DNA of 64,000 bases from Rhyzopertha dominica (Eukaryota; Arthropoda; Insecta; Coleoptera; Bostrichidae): contig QCXZ01000137.1 of the NCBI GenBank assembly GCA_025024175.1, forward strand, positions 6,014,001-6,078,000. The letters run 5' to 3'. Shown here piece by piece: positions 33,073 through 44,699 of this stretch. Position numbers and translations under genes: made by a program. Within the stretch, counting starts at the first letter, position 1; every line of letters starts with the position of its first letter. The notes under the pieces were generated by a model, which ran no database searches, was not told the origin of the DNA, and was given only the letters and a program-made list of their open reading frames with translations.

Positions 33073-35371
33073 TACAGGGTGATTTTTTGAAAACTTCACA
33101 CCTTAAATAACTTTAAATATAGCAAAAATTTAAAAATTTGCAAAAACAGGTAAACTTTTGTTTGCAGGGGGACAACTTTTGAGATAAGTTTTTAATGGAT
33201 AGCGCTTACCTCTGAGCAGGGTAGACGCCCCTATAAAAATTTTAAATGGAACTATCCATCTTGTGATACATCATTTGAAAGCTTATTTCACAAAGAGTCT
33301 GGCCATGTAATTAGTTTTACCACGTTTAACTTATTGACGGGGTAATAGATTAATAGTGCCTACGAAACAGGTTGCTTATTAAATTGAATATTTTGGACTC
33401 TTTTCAACAAAATGTATTTTATTTTAGAGCGGAAATAAAATTTGTCCTTACGAGAGCCCAAAATTTAAACAAACAACTTGTAAAAAATATGACACTTTAA
33501 AAAACTCCCAGAATACTGAAAATTTTCTTTTAACATTATTATTAACATTAAAGTATTTATCATGTAATTTTTTAGAAAGTCCATGTCCCCGAAAAAGAAA
33601 AATTATTTATTTCTAACTCCAAAAACAGTGTGAACAAAACCATAGAATTCAAACCTTACAATAGATTCTCAAAATGTGCACCACCTCTTTCCATACAATA
33701 ATACAGACGGTTCTCGAACTCCTGCTGCACTTTTCGGAAAGTTTCAGGTGGAATCCTCCTGCACTCGTTAATAATTCTTTCTCGCAGATCGTCCAGGCTA
33801 GTAGGTTGTGTTTTGTAAACCACAGATTTTAAATGACCCCCATAGAAAGAAATCTAAAGCAGTCAAATCGGGTGATCGTNGCGGCCATTCAATTGTTCCA
33901 TGCCTACCAATCCAGTGAAGAGGAAATCTATGATTTAACCAATTTCGNACATTAATGGCGTAATGCGGTGGGGCTCCATCATGTTGGTAAAACAATTCGT
34001 ATTCATCCAACATTGGATTTCCTTCAGGGTCACGTTGGTTTTCTAATTGCTCTGTGATTAAAGGATCAATAACGTTATCAAGTAATTCTAAATACATTCC
34101 CCCATTTAGCGTCCCATCAATGAAAATTGGACCTACAATTGCGTTGCCAAGTATTCCAGCCCAGACGTTCAGCTTCTGAGGAACTTGTGTATGACCTTCT
34201 CGAAAAATATAAGGATTTTCGNCACGCCAGTACCTGACGTTATGTTTATTTACAGAGCCGTTCAAAAAAAATGTGCATTCATCACTGAAGCAGATATTTT
34301 TTATTAGATTTGGATTTACTATAATCTTTTCTGTCATAATTTCGCAAAATTGCAGTCTTCTATCGAAGTCATCTTCGCCGAGTTCCTGGAGAGTTTTCAT
34401 CTTATAGGGATGGAATTTGTGCAGTTTTGTAACTTTCCTTACAGATGAATAAGAAAGTCCAGTGGCTGTAGAAATGTTACGCAAAGAGCTAGTTGGATCC
34501 ATTGCAAAATGACCAAGTACTTCAAGTTGGGCCATTTCATCAACGACTCTATTCCCTGCCCTTTTTTTGTTTACTACAGATCCAGTGTCTTGAAATTTCT
34601 GTACGAGATCGAGAATGTACCTAGCGTCAACATTTTTATCGGGGTGCCGTTCGTTAAACACCCTTGCTGACGCACGAGCACAGCTATGTTCAGCACCGTA
34701 AATAAAAATTATTTCTACCCTTTCGGCAGTTGAATAAACCATTATCACTTGGACTCTCACTTTAAAATTTCACGCGATTTATAAAAAGGAATGTGAACAA
34801 AAAGATGGTCGTGCCAAAGAAGTAGCCAAAAAGTTGAAACAAAAAATTGGAAACATAAAGTAGATAATTATTTAGCCAATTCAGTATAAACTGTCGAGTT
34901 GCAATATCAAGTAATGTCGAAAGAAAATATTAAGTATTTTTGGCATTTTGCTTAGGTGTAACAATTATTTTTTAACAAGTTTTTTTAGGCTTAAGTAAGG
35001 ACAATTTTTATTGTAACTGCAAGACAATAAATTTTGTTAAAAAAAGTCCAAAATATTCCATTTTATAAGCCACTTGCTACAATGCACTTTTTGACCCACT
35101 ACCCCGTCAATGGGTAAAAAATAGTAAAACTAATTACATGGCAAGACTCCTTGTGTAATAAGCTTTTAAATGATGTATCGTAAGATGGGTAGTTTCATTT
35201 AAAATTTTTGAAGGGGTATCTACCCCGCTAAGAGGGTAAGCGCTATCCATTAAAAACTTATCTCAAAAGTTGACCCCTGCAAACAAAAGTTTACCTGTTT
35301 TTGCAAAATTTTAAATTTTTCCTCTATTTAAAGTTATTTAAGGTGTGAAGTTTTCAAAAAACCACCCTGTA
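33073..35371 (-). mobile_element. Mariner-superfamily DNA transposon with about 410-bp TIRs
   Basis: Complete-looking element. It begins TACAGGGTGATTTTTTGAAA and ends with the inverse (TTTTCAAAAAACCACCCTGTA), flanked on both sides by TA (33071-33072 and 35372-35373), the expected target duplication. The inverted repeats extend far inward: 33,073 to about 33,490 pairs with about 34,963 to 35,371, with small indels. Between them lies one minus-strand transposase. It landed inside a LINE RT whose remaining part starts at 35,385. Confidence 0.9.
33656..34760 (-). pseudogene. DD41D-type transposase, intact except one frameshift
   Basis: Met at 34760 (a second Met at 34742 may be the real start). 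An N-terminal helix-turn-helix region (about residues 10-120, with RASARVFNERHPDKNV and NKKRAGNRVV) precedes the DDE/D domain. The first Asp is in CFSDECTFFLNG, then QKLNVWAGILG. The second Asp is in YQHDGAPPHYA. The third is in RSPDLTALDFFLWG, with 41 residues between the last two, hence DD41D. Directly after LWG a run of five G (plus strand CCCCC, about 33,834-33,838) has one base too many, ending the frame at 33,798. Skipping one G restores the family C-terminus (LRERIINECRRIPPETFRKV, ending GGAHFENLL, stop 33,658-33,656). Three codons contain N. No other stop is present, so this copy is young or the frameshift is a sequencing error. Confidence 0.9.
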
Positions 35372-35384
35372 TAATAAATACAGG

Positions 35385-35650
35385 ATCTGTCCCAAGACTG
35401 ATCTCTGTGGAACTCCAATTGTAACATTTATCTTGTCACTTTTTACACCACTCACTACTGTATAGTGTTTCCTGGATGATAAAGAAGTTTTATAAAGTTT
35501 TTCTGCCACTCCTATTATGCCCATTCCATATAGTTTAACGGTGTATTAGTGTCCATTCATTTCATTATTTCTACTATTCAAAGCTGTTCTGAATTTTTGT
35601 TAGATCCAGGTCAAATCTTACGTCATCCAGGATAACGTTTCCTGGTATAG
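35385..35650 (-). pseudogene. LINE reverse transcriptase fragment cut by the transposon
   Basis: The minus strand reads LYGMGIIGVAEKLYKTSLSS, then SDKINVTIGVPQRSVLGQIL, then YLLY, and stops at the TIR of the element ending at 35,371. GVPQRSVLGQIL corresponds to GVPQGSVLGPIL. The continuation expected beyond 33,071 is not recognisable, so the LINE may have been truncated before the insertion. Confidence 0.65.
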
Positions 35651-36099
35651 GTACCTATATTTTCTTTCTCTGCAATTGTCCATAACAATGCAGTGGCCAC
35701 AGCTAAACACATAATCCTGAGATATATCGTTACTGCCGACGATTCTCAACATAATCTGCACTATCCGTCATACTCTGTTGCGGCATTACGTTAGATTGCA
35801 CTGAAAGTGTTCAGAAATTCAGGAGTTCCTTTATATAAGGAAGCCTTGGAAGAGAATATATTTTTTCACGGATACTGCCATTACATATTTGTTCTGCAAT
35901 AAATTTACTTACTACAATGCAAATTAAACAAATACAATTCAAAGAGAGATATAATAAAATTCAAAAGTACTTCAACATCCAGGTGAGACGATATTTTGAA
36001 GATTTTTATATAACTTTTATATATAAAACTGAAGTTAAATAATATGTTTTAGATTCCCATTAAACTGTAGAGCTTTTGTTGCTAAATATACACCAATAG

Positions 36100-36365
36100 A
36101 TTCACCGTAAATGGAGAGTCCAATGGAATACGATTAAATCTTTAAAAACTGCTTTGGAGGAAAAATTTCCCACGTTTCTATCCACAAAAACACTTATTAC
36201 TGCATTTCAATTGTAAAGTACGTAAGGCAAAATTCAGCAGATGAAGAAATAAAAAGCGCTGTTGAAAGATATTCTGTAGAGTTATAAAATCAATTTTTCC
36301 AAATGTATGGGACAATTGAAAAGATAGGTGAAATAATAGATATGTCAGTACTGAAGGAAGTTAGG
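36100..36365 (+). other. Possible decayed coding segment, family unknown
   Basis: The plus strand reads VQWNTIKSLKTALEEKFPTF near 36,118, and after a frame change DEEIKSAVERYSVEL, stop, NQFFQMYGTIEKIGEIIDMS. The composition is clearly protein-like, but I cannot name the family. It may be a gag- or transposase-related relic. Confidence 0.25.
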
Positions 36366-36875
36366 TAGACAAATTGAGGATTGTTCATTTGAATAGAAAA
36401 ATGACTCTACAATATGTATCGTAAATTACACGGTCTGTAAATATTAAGGGTTTTTGATATTTTTTTGTCTTGTAAATTACCCTTACTGACTACAAAAGAA
36501 AGTACCATTATCATAAGGTAATAAAAATATCTTAGAATAATAAATATCAACAGCACAATTCAATTAACACGATGTTTACTGTTTTCAAAAGCGTTCTAGT
36601 TTTCCCCATTTACAATGTGACTGTTATGTTGCACCTTCAAAACAAAGGGAAGAGAAATGTCTTAGAGGCTGTTTGTGTTCGGAAACAACAATCCCGAGCT
36701 GAAAATCAAGACGGAGCAAAATAATTATGAGTCACCTCCTCCGGGAGTTGTCCGTAGAATCCTGGTATCTCTTTCCTGTATTGCCAATTATTTAAAGTAA
36801 ACAAGCTGTTCTGACGACAATACGTTGATGACAGGATACTTCCCGCTTGATTAGCGTAACCCTAGGAGAATATTA

Positions 36876-37290
36876 TACAGGGTGTCCCATTTTTTATGTT
36901 TTATAGGGTATCTTGGTTATTATTAAAGCTAGAGGGATATGTTTTCGTGACCCGTTCCTACTTTTTTTATGTTTTTTTTTAAGAAACCGTATGATAACTT
37001 CATCAAAAAGATTATTTTTAGTGCTTTTCAAAAATATAAACTTTTTATATTTATCTTAATAAATAAAAAAGTTACTGCCACATTTGGTGAAGATATTATA
37101 TAGGGGTAAAAAATATGGGCATGTCAAATTTAAAGTTTGAGAATACAATACATACAGTATTTATTTAGTAACCTACGAAAGTGTGATTGTTAACAAATAA
37201 ATACTGAAACTTTTAATCGGTTTAAAGTTTCCTGAGAGAAGGACTTACTCTAGATTAGAAAATAATTTACTATCTCATGGATCATTTGGA
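36876..37290 (+). repeat. Left terminal sequence of the transposon carrying the 37-38 kb transposase
   Basis: Starts TACAGGGTGTCCCATTTTTT after a TA and leads into the transposase reading at about 37,290. A matching right end was not found; the ACACCCTGA string near 39,251 is a weak candidate. Confidence 0.4.
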
Positions 37291-38640
37291 AAACCCCGAC
37301 CCAAAGTTTTCGAAAAGGAAAATCGCAACAATGATTTGAAAAATATTCCAACAATGGTAGAGAAAAACCAGAAAACAACTGTTAGAGAAATAGAAAAAGA
37401 AGTTGGGGTGTCCAAAAATTTTTGAAGAAACAAATATAACCCATATAAAACAAAGATAATACATCAGTTACTCTAAAAGACGAACCACATTTGCAATTGG
37501 TACTTAGAAAATACTCGCATTCACAACAATTTTGGAAGGAACATCATTTTGTCTGACGAGTACCACAGAAGTTGTGATGGTATTTTTAACCGTAATAATG
37601 TATGTCATTGGTCAGACAAAAATCAGCACGTCACTGTAGCGCTACAGCGCCAAGGAAGATTTGGCTTCAATGAGTCAGGTTTTGTTTTAGGAGAAAAATT
37701 AATTTATCACTTTTTTAACGGTATTCTAAATACCCAAAGATAATTAGATATATTAAATATCTGCCTCCCGGAACTGTATATTCCTGTTGCAAGGTTGAGG
37801 AATATTTATTTCCAGCAAGATGGAACACCTTGTCACAATGCACATTTACTTAGGGACTACTTAAATCAACACTCTCCATTTTCCAAATCAGTGAGTGGGC
37901 ACTTCAGTTCACTGACCTATTCTCCTATCTCTATCTCCTATTTTGCATTATTTTCTATGGAGATATACAGGGTGTTGCAAACCAAACCTAACCTAACCAA
38001 AATGTGACGATTTTGTTATTGGTAAATTTTTGAAAAACGCTTCATTTAAGAAATACAGGGTGTCAAAGTTGATATTTAAAAATCGCTTTTTTATGATACA
38101 ACCCACAGTTTTAGAGGTATCGAGTTCAAATTTGGTACGAGTTTGTAGTATTGACATCTAAGTGTATCTCTAAATTATTGTTAACATTACTGTAAAAACA
38201 AATGAATATCGGGGGTTTTGTATCATTCTAACCCCCTCAACTTTTCTTGACGTACGCCCATGAGACCACTCACATGTAAATACTACAAACTCGTACCATA
38301 TTTCAACTCGATATCTCCAAAATTGTGGATTATAATATTGTAAAAACAATTTTTAAGTTTCAACTTTGACACACTGTATTTTTTAAGTGAAGCGTTTTTT
38401 CAGAAATTTACAATAATAAAATCATCATATTTTGTCCTCAAGAATCTAGGGTTAACGGGATGACCTACTAATTTGCAACACCCTGTATAGAAAATATTGT
38501 TTACCAAAGACCGTATGAAACGCTGGAGCAATTAATTCAAGACACCAGGACAGCATTTGAAGATTTATGTCTTAGGCCTATTTACCTCTATTTAATTGAA
38601 AAGTCCTCTCTACCAGACTTGCATTATGTTTACAGCATAT
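37290..38640 (+). pseudogene. Tc1/mariner-type transposase interrupted by a MITE
   Basis: The DNA-binding part reads FGKPRPKVFEKENRNNDLKN, then TTVREIEKEVGVSKN. The first Asp block is LSDEYHRS at about 37,550 (Glu-Tyr variant of SDE). This is followed by GIFNRNNVCHWSDKN, a FFNGILNTQRY block, then IYFQQDGTPCHNAHLLRDYL with the second Asp at about 37,820. The third acidic block is degraded (SYFALFSMEI). The gene is then split by the MITE at 37,966-38,487 and resumes ENIVYQRPYETLEQLIQDTR after 38,488. Many frameshifts make it dead. It is a different subfamily from the DD41D copies at 33 and 54 kb. Confidence 0.75.
37966..38487. mobile_element. 522-bp foldback MITE nested in a transposase pseudogene
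   Basis: Starts TACAGGGTGTTGCAAACC and ends TTTGCAACACCCTGTA, with TA on both sides (37964-37965, 38488-38489). Each arm pairs for about 240 bp (GATTTTGTTATTGGTAAATT, AAAACGCTTCA, CAGGGTGTCAAAGTTG blocks mirrored on the right). There is no coding potential. It is cleanly nested: removing it joins the two halves of the transposase. Confidence 0.9.
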
Positions 38641-38699
38641 CGGGCAACATTTTGAGCAGCATTTGTAATCAATATAAATATGTAGTTCTATTTTTTGTT

Positions 38700-39850
38700 C
38701 TTATGTTTCTGCTGTTTGGTTTAATACATTTATTTATTTTATTTTTCCCGAAACAATATCAAAATTGATATCTTTGGCTAGAAAGCAGTGTCCAAATAAG
38801 TTAAAAAAAGTTCCCAAATCTTAAATTTTAATTCGACCTTCAAACCCATACAAGAACGTTTTTTAACTGTTGCAAAAGTAAGGGACAGGAACATTTAAGT
38901 TAATGGAAATGTAGTTTGGACTCTTGACAATAATGTTATCGCTGACAATAAATTGGGATACGATTAGAATTTTCTTGTTGTGTGGGAAATGCCAAATGGA
39001 AGTCCGCAGCTGTCTAGAACTTTGAAAAACTAGTGCATCCTGGGAATTTTGAAAATGAGGTACATCATACGTTTTGTGAGGTCATTCTAAAATTTTACCT
39101 AGAATCCATACCGGATGTTATATTTAAAATACCGAAGTTATCGCCAACTTCCGATATATCCGGAAGTTATTTTGAACTGTCATTAATAAATTAGCATATT
39201 CGCGAGCTTACTAGGTACTGTAAAATTATGGAAATCCAAATTCGTCATTGTGACACACCCTGAACACCAATTTATAATATGAACGTCCGTTCACACTTTT
39301 GCTAACACCGCCTATGCTATTTCATCAGCTTCCACTGCCGGTAATGCGCAAATATCAAATCACAATCCCGCCAATAGTTGTCCAACTCGTAATGCATAAA
39401 TTCCGATGCAAATTGTGTAGAAATTGGAAAATACGACGGTGCTGATTGCTCGTAGGGCATTGTTTTCTGTCGGTTGGTGATCTGGTAACAAGCGTGTGCC
39501 AAATGCACCCTACAGCTTTGATCGAAAATCGACCCTTCGCAGAGATAGAAATGTCGCAATATAGTGGCGCGAATAATGGAATTACTGTAGGCGTACATTT
39601 AGCCCCTTATTGAATTTGTATCCGTAAATGCGTCGAAGCTGCCTTCTTCGCTTTCTTGAAATTAAGTCTTATTCAGGGGCTCCTCTTATTTATGATTCAA
39701 GTTTATGTAGTTACCACTGCGAATGAGTGAGCTAGTTTACTATGGCACACAGACATTCAGTTTTCTTAGCAACGGTTTGCACTTGTTCACTAATTTTCAC
39801 TGCAGTCCTTTGGCTTTCAAAACCATTTTGCCTTAAGTGATTACTCTATC
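38700..39850. other. No recognisable gene
   Basis: AT-rich, then a more balanced region at 39,300-39,600 with a 93-codon minus frame (39317-39598) that I do not recognise. Could include the 3' end of the 36.9-38.6 kb transposon. Confidence 0.3.
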
Positions 39851-39854
39851 AAAC

Positions 39855-39990
39855 CATTATTGTCATACCGAAACCTAACAATGACCACTCTGACGTTAAT
39901 AACTATCGCTCTATCGAATTACTATCAGTGCTCGGATAAATTTTGGAGAAGATACTTATTACCATTATCAAGAAATTTTTGAGCATTTTT
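39855..39990 (+). pseudogene. LINE reverse transcriptase N-terminal fragment
   Basis: IIVIPKPNNDHSDVNNYRSI followed by ELLSVLG, stop, ILEKILITIIKKF matches the PKPNK---YRPISLLSVLGKILEK block that opens LINE RT domains. About 45 codons only. Confidence 0.65.
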
Positions 39991-39999
39991 GTCTTTACA

Positions 40000-41390
40000 C
40001 ATTTTTTGCAACAAGAAAGGATTCTCGTAATATTAGCAAAATTTTTAAAATCCATAAAAAATTGCAGGAGTGCTTTTCGATCAGAAATTTGATATACTAT
40101 ATAATAGCAAAATTTAAAAAAAATGGAAATATTACGAAAATGTCAAATTTTGGAGAAAAAACGTTTTGTGGGATATTTTATTTCTAATCTGATTGTATTT
40201 CACGTTTTTTGCTAATATCTTCTACAAATTTGCTGCATTGTAAATTTATCTCGCAATTATACTACTAAACACATACTAAAAGGTATTTTTTTAAATGGTA
40301 AAAAACCCACCAATTTTACCCCATTCCCTATACCCTACTTACCCCAAAAACAATAGATCGCTTTGGGTAGTATATGTATGCCAAATTTCAAGTTCATACG
40401 TTAAGCCTTTCGAAAGTTATAGCTTCCATACACAGACCGACAAATTTTGTTTTTGAAATTTGAAAATTTTTTTCGCGATATAATACTTCCCATCCGTTGG
40501 TTGTGGAGGTAAAATCACCTACTCTTTTTATGAAGTTAGGAACGCACTCTATAGTATTTGGTAAAAAGCCTTACCGTACCAACTATACCACAAAAATTTT
40601 TATTGTTACTATTAATCTGTTTCATAATGTGACTTTCGTCTACTTAAACATTTTCATAACATTTACTTCCAAGTTTATAAATATGTAGGTTTTCTCATTT
40701 CATCGATTTCTCCAAGGCAATTGAACGTATGTTTTTAGAAAACCGCAGATCTCAAATATTCATGGCTTTTCTCGCGAAGCCCAATCGTAGAGCTAAGAAT
40801 TAAGACGTAATTCAGGGATTTTCCTGGGCCAAAATTTTAAATTATATTTTGTAAAAACATCGAAAACAAGAAAAAGAGTAACCAAGGAAAAACTGCGAAA
40901 GCAGTAAAATTCCGCACCTTTTGTGCAAAGAGCTATCCTGTGGAATAGTCCTTATAAATGAAAATAACAGACACACGTTAATTACTTTAAAACTCTATGA
41001 CGTCATCCGTCTTCTCCGTCGCCGCTTTCATTTACCCTCTAAATCAAATCAAACTTCGCATCGTATCCTGCAGAGGCCAAAATCTTTCGCGAGCATCACT
41101 AACCATATTAAGCGAGTAATTTAGCACGAGTTCTACATTTCCCTGTTTACAATCGCCCAATTAACAGCAATTTGTATAGATAATGATACTACACTGCGCT
41201 CCCCAGATATCAAATTACCGAGTCAAACGCCTGTAACTCGAAATTCGTTAACTTGCGGCAACAGCTATGGCACAGTGCTCGTTGGTGGAAACCCAGTATA
41301 TGTAGTGTGTCACGTGTGAACCAAAAAAGGGAAGGGATTCTATATTCTTGAAAGAAACTTGATTGGAATTGAAATTATTTGAATACTCGT
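40000..41390. other. No recognisable gene
   Basis: AT-rich to about 40,900, then a more balanced stretch (40,920-41,390) with short frames on both strands but no domain. Possible unique host DNA. Confidence 0.3.
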
Positions 41391-41394
41391 ATAA

Positions 41395-41795
41395 GGCAAT
41401 ATCGAGAAACCGGCGCATCCACCATTTTTGCACAAAATATGCTCATAATTTAGCCATTATCAGCAGATCTAGTTTGGACTACGAATATGCACGTTACTTT
41501 CTTAAAATAATTTCTGTAGATAGGTACACCTGAAGGCAACGTTTCAAAAATCTAAAACCTCCTCGTACATCGTCTTAAAACAAAGTAGTTTAATATACAA
41601 GTATAATGCCGTTTCTTCGTCTGGCTATGGTTATTCTAACAAAAACATATCTGTCGATATTTTGAACAGTAAATCGTTTCCTTAGAATTGTGTATGTCTA
41701 GCTGATTTTGACAAACTGGGTTTTCTAGAGGTAAAGAAGTTCTCACCGGTGTCAGAAACGACCGCATGTGTTTTCAGTTGAAGTTTTTAAACATT
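41395..41795 (+). repeat. Diverged direct duplication, copy 1
   Basis: Matches 42,185-42,610 in the same order and orientation. Anchors include ATAAGGCAATA, a CACCTGAAGGCA block, TACATCGTCTTA, GTTTCTTCGTCTGG, CGATATTTTGAACA, and AACTGGGTTTTCTA. Identity is patchy with indels. No coding frame spans it. Confidence 0.6.
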
Positions 41796-42184
41796 TTGTG
41801 ACTTATTCAATCGGTCAGGATCGTCTTCCTAGAGTTATTCCCACAAGGAGTCATATTAAACATTTGTTTGCCTACTTCTCTACTTAACTTTTTTTAAATG
41901 TCATTCCATGCACGTGTAAAATAACCATCTTCACAACTGTGCCTGTTTTGTTATGCCCAATGATTTAGTGTTTGAATTTATTAGACAATAAGAACTCGAA
42001 TGACACAAGAAAGGCATGTGGCAAAGACGTCACACCTTCGCTCTCTTTCAATCGTCTTAAAATAAAGCTCTTTTTAAATCTCAAGTTATCTGTTTCAGTA
42101 CTTTTTATGCGTTACTTTGTCGCCACTCTGTATAACGGATATGCAGAACATTGCCGCTTCCTCCATTTTTGCATGCAAAAATAT

Positions 42185-42610
42185 GCTGGAGCTCATAACT
42201 AAGGCAATACGTAGTAGATGTAGTTTACTCCAGATACAAATATGCGCATTTTATTAATAAAAAATGAAACCTAATGCACTATCACTGAAACTGCTTTAAC
42301 ATAATTTACATATACACCTGAGGGCAGCTCTTCAAAATCAAGAACCTGATATCCTTGTACATCGTCTTAGAACCAAAATAGCCTCATTTTATAATGCTGC
42401 TTCTTCGTCTGGTTTGACGTAGTAGTTCTAACGGAAACGTGGTCATCTGGCGATATTTTGAACAACAGTGTATTGTTTCCTCAGGATTCTTGTATACGTC
42501 GAGCTGATAGAAGTTTTGAACAAACTGGGCTTTCTACAGTGTGGAGGACTTCTCATCACTGTCGAAAACCGCAACTATGTTTTCGGTTATCATTTTTCAG
42601 ATTTTGAAAT
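42185..42610 (+). repeat. Diverged direct duplication, copy 2
   Basis: Second copy of the 41,395-41,795 block, about 780 bp downstream, with anchors CACCTGAGGGCA, TACATCGTCTTA, CTTCTTCGTCTGG, CGATATTTTGAACA and AACTGGGCTTTCTA. The divergence indicates an old event. The nature of the unit is unknown. Confidence 0.6.
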
Positions 42611-42869
42611 TTGCCCTTCCGTTGATATTGTTGGTGTTGGGATTAAAATATACAGTTTTACAGAGTTTTTCAATGTGCCTAATACTTATACTGAGTTGAA
42701 TTGATGTAGTGTAATTATAATAGGCAATATTAATACTCCAGCTACGAGAGTGATTTTATGGACATATGTTAGACTCCTTTGCTTCTTTTTTTTTAATAGT
42801 AAATACAATGTATCCGGTAACGGTGAAAATATTGATGTTCCTTATTCTGTTAAGACACAAATTTTGGGT

Positions 42870-43880
42870 AAATTATGTATAAATTATATTATAGAAAGCT
42901 ATTCTGCTTTGAACAAGACGAAGAATACTTTTACTACTGGACTGGATTATATTGTTCTGATATGGTTTTGCTTATTCAATCTAGTACTAAAAGGGTCAAT
43001 ATTTCCTAGCTTTAAGAAACTCGTTTACATACGTCCTGTCTTTAAGGAGGATTCTGCAACGGATATAAAGAGCTACAGATCCATTTTCATTCTATGCAAG
43101 AAAAATTGAAGCGATCTTATTTAACAAAATTATTAATATTAGCAAAGTTTTGTTCCAATGAGGTCAACCATTACTATTTTAGTTTGCTTTGTTCAGCAAC
43201 AATAACAGAAAATGGAAATCATATGGTTGTTATTTATATTACGATGAGGTTGACCATAATATAATATCAAATCATAAATTGCATGCTTGTGGTTTCGCTT
43301 CACCCCTGCTTCTGTTGTTTTAATATTACTTGAGCTAAAAATGCTAGTAAGTCCCTTACAAGAACTATACGTCAGATGGAATCGAATCCTTGTCCTTTAT
43401 TGTTTTTTGTTATTTATTAATGATGATATTACAAGTGTCATTAATGGTAATAAAGTCCTTTACCTCTGTTCATTACTGTCATGTTCTACAAGAGGATTTG
43501 CTTGGAGTCCTTGAATGATGCACTGCTAATCATCTGTCTCTGAACATAACCAAATGTGCTGTAATTTCATTGTTATTTCTGACTAAGGTTTAACGAACAT
43601 GTCACAAATGCCGGTATCTTGTTTGCTATTTATGTTAATAAACATATTGGATTTTCCGAGCACCAACTTACTGAAATCTCTTTATGTTTCGTTAGTTCTT
43701 GGAGCGTTAATTTTGTTTCCTTTATAGTGTTTATATCAATGTTCGTTCCATCTCTGTATACTAGCTAGTAAAGAAATCATATTTACTGCTACAGAACTGC
43801 CAGCTACAAAGCCGTTAAAAATTACGATGGGTGAATATTTCAGACAACTGCATAAAGAATCCTGCTGTTTTATAAGTTTA
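42870..43880 (+). pseudogene. LINE reverse transcriptase remnant
   Basis: The frame at about 42,970-43,109 reads FNLVLKGSIFPSFKKLVYIR then PVFKEDSATDIKSYRSIFIL, the N-terminal RT block. Further pieces follow in shifting frames: YDEVDHNIISN near 43,240, RILVLYCFLLFINDDITSVI near 43,385, and NHLSLNITKC near 43,530. The last piece is a thumb block LLKSLYVSLVLG near 43,670. The catalytic YADD is lost (LYLCSLL). Heavily decayed. Confidence 0.6.
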
Positions 43881-44555
43881 AAAAGACTTGGCTTTCTTTG
43901 ATGTGGTGTTCTTGGGAAATGAACTCTACGCGCGACATTGGGATTCAAACTTTTAATTTCCTGCCATCACGTGCAGACGTACCTTGTTTGTCAAGCCAAA
44001 ACAACTTTATAGAAAAACTAAAATGCATCTATCGCAGGAAAAACGAGCACGTATACGTCAAGACTTTTGAAACTCTGCAGGGATAAAAAGGTTGTATCAA
44101 TTTTTTTAACATTAAAACACGCATATACACACGCAAGTCAAACAAAATTATGCTTCAAACCAAATTTGCTTTAATTATGGAACGCATGCAGGACACACGT
44201 AGACGACTTGGTTTCTTAGATGAAGACAAAAGCGCAACATTGCAAACTCTCTCCTATGACTTTTTTATCAAGATTTTGAAGACGCAATAAAGTTTACAAA
44301 TCATACAACATAGTTAAAACCAACATCAACACTGTGATAAACCTGTCAAATCTGTCTCAGATGCTACTGTAAATATTTTAGCGAAGGGGACGTCAAATGT
44401 CATGTAACATTACCGAGGAGCGTGCTGTTTAATGGTGTAGTATCATTCTTGTATTGGAAAAGCTTTTGTGTGGTGTTTATTGAAAGGACGGTGTAATAGG
44501 TCGCACCAAAAAGTGATTTGTGGAGTTTTACAAGCATCTATTATGTACTGAAAAC

Positions 44556-44695
44556 AAAACAAGTGTTGTTTTGTACATGGTTATAAAAGTACTTCAGTGA
44601 GTACAGCTGACAAACTTTTGTAACCTTTCCTAGAGATTATCAATCTATTAAAAAGTGGTTGAAGGCCGCAAGGCGTGATATGCTCACGTCTGTTC
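44556..44695 (+). pseudogene. THAP zinc-finger fragment
   Basis: THAP domains are C2CH DNA-binding fingers found in P-element transposases and host proteins. The plus strand reads CCFVHGYKSTSVSTADKLL, then after a stop and frameshift FPRDYQSIKKWLKAARRDML. This fits the CxxPGC...FP.D...KKWL.A.RRD pattern. The second Cys is Tyr and the His part is not found, so it is non-functional. Whether it comes from a P-type transposon or a host THAP gene is not visible. Confidence 0.5.
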
Positions 44696-44699
44696 CCCT

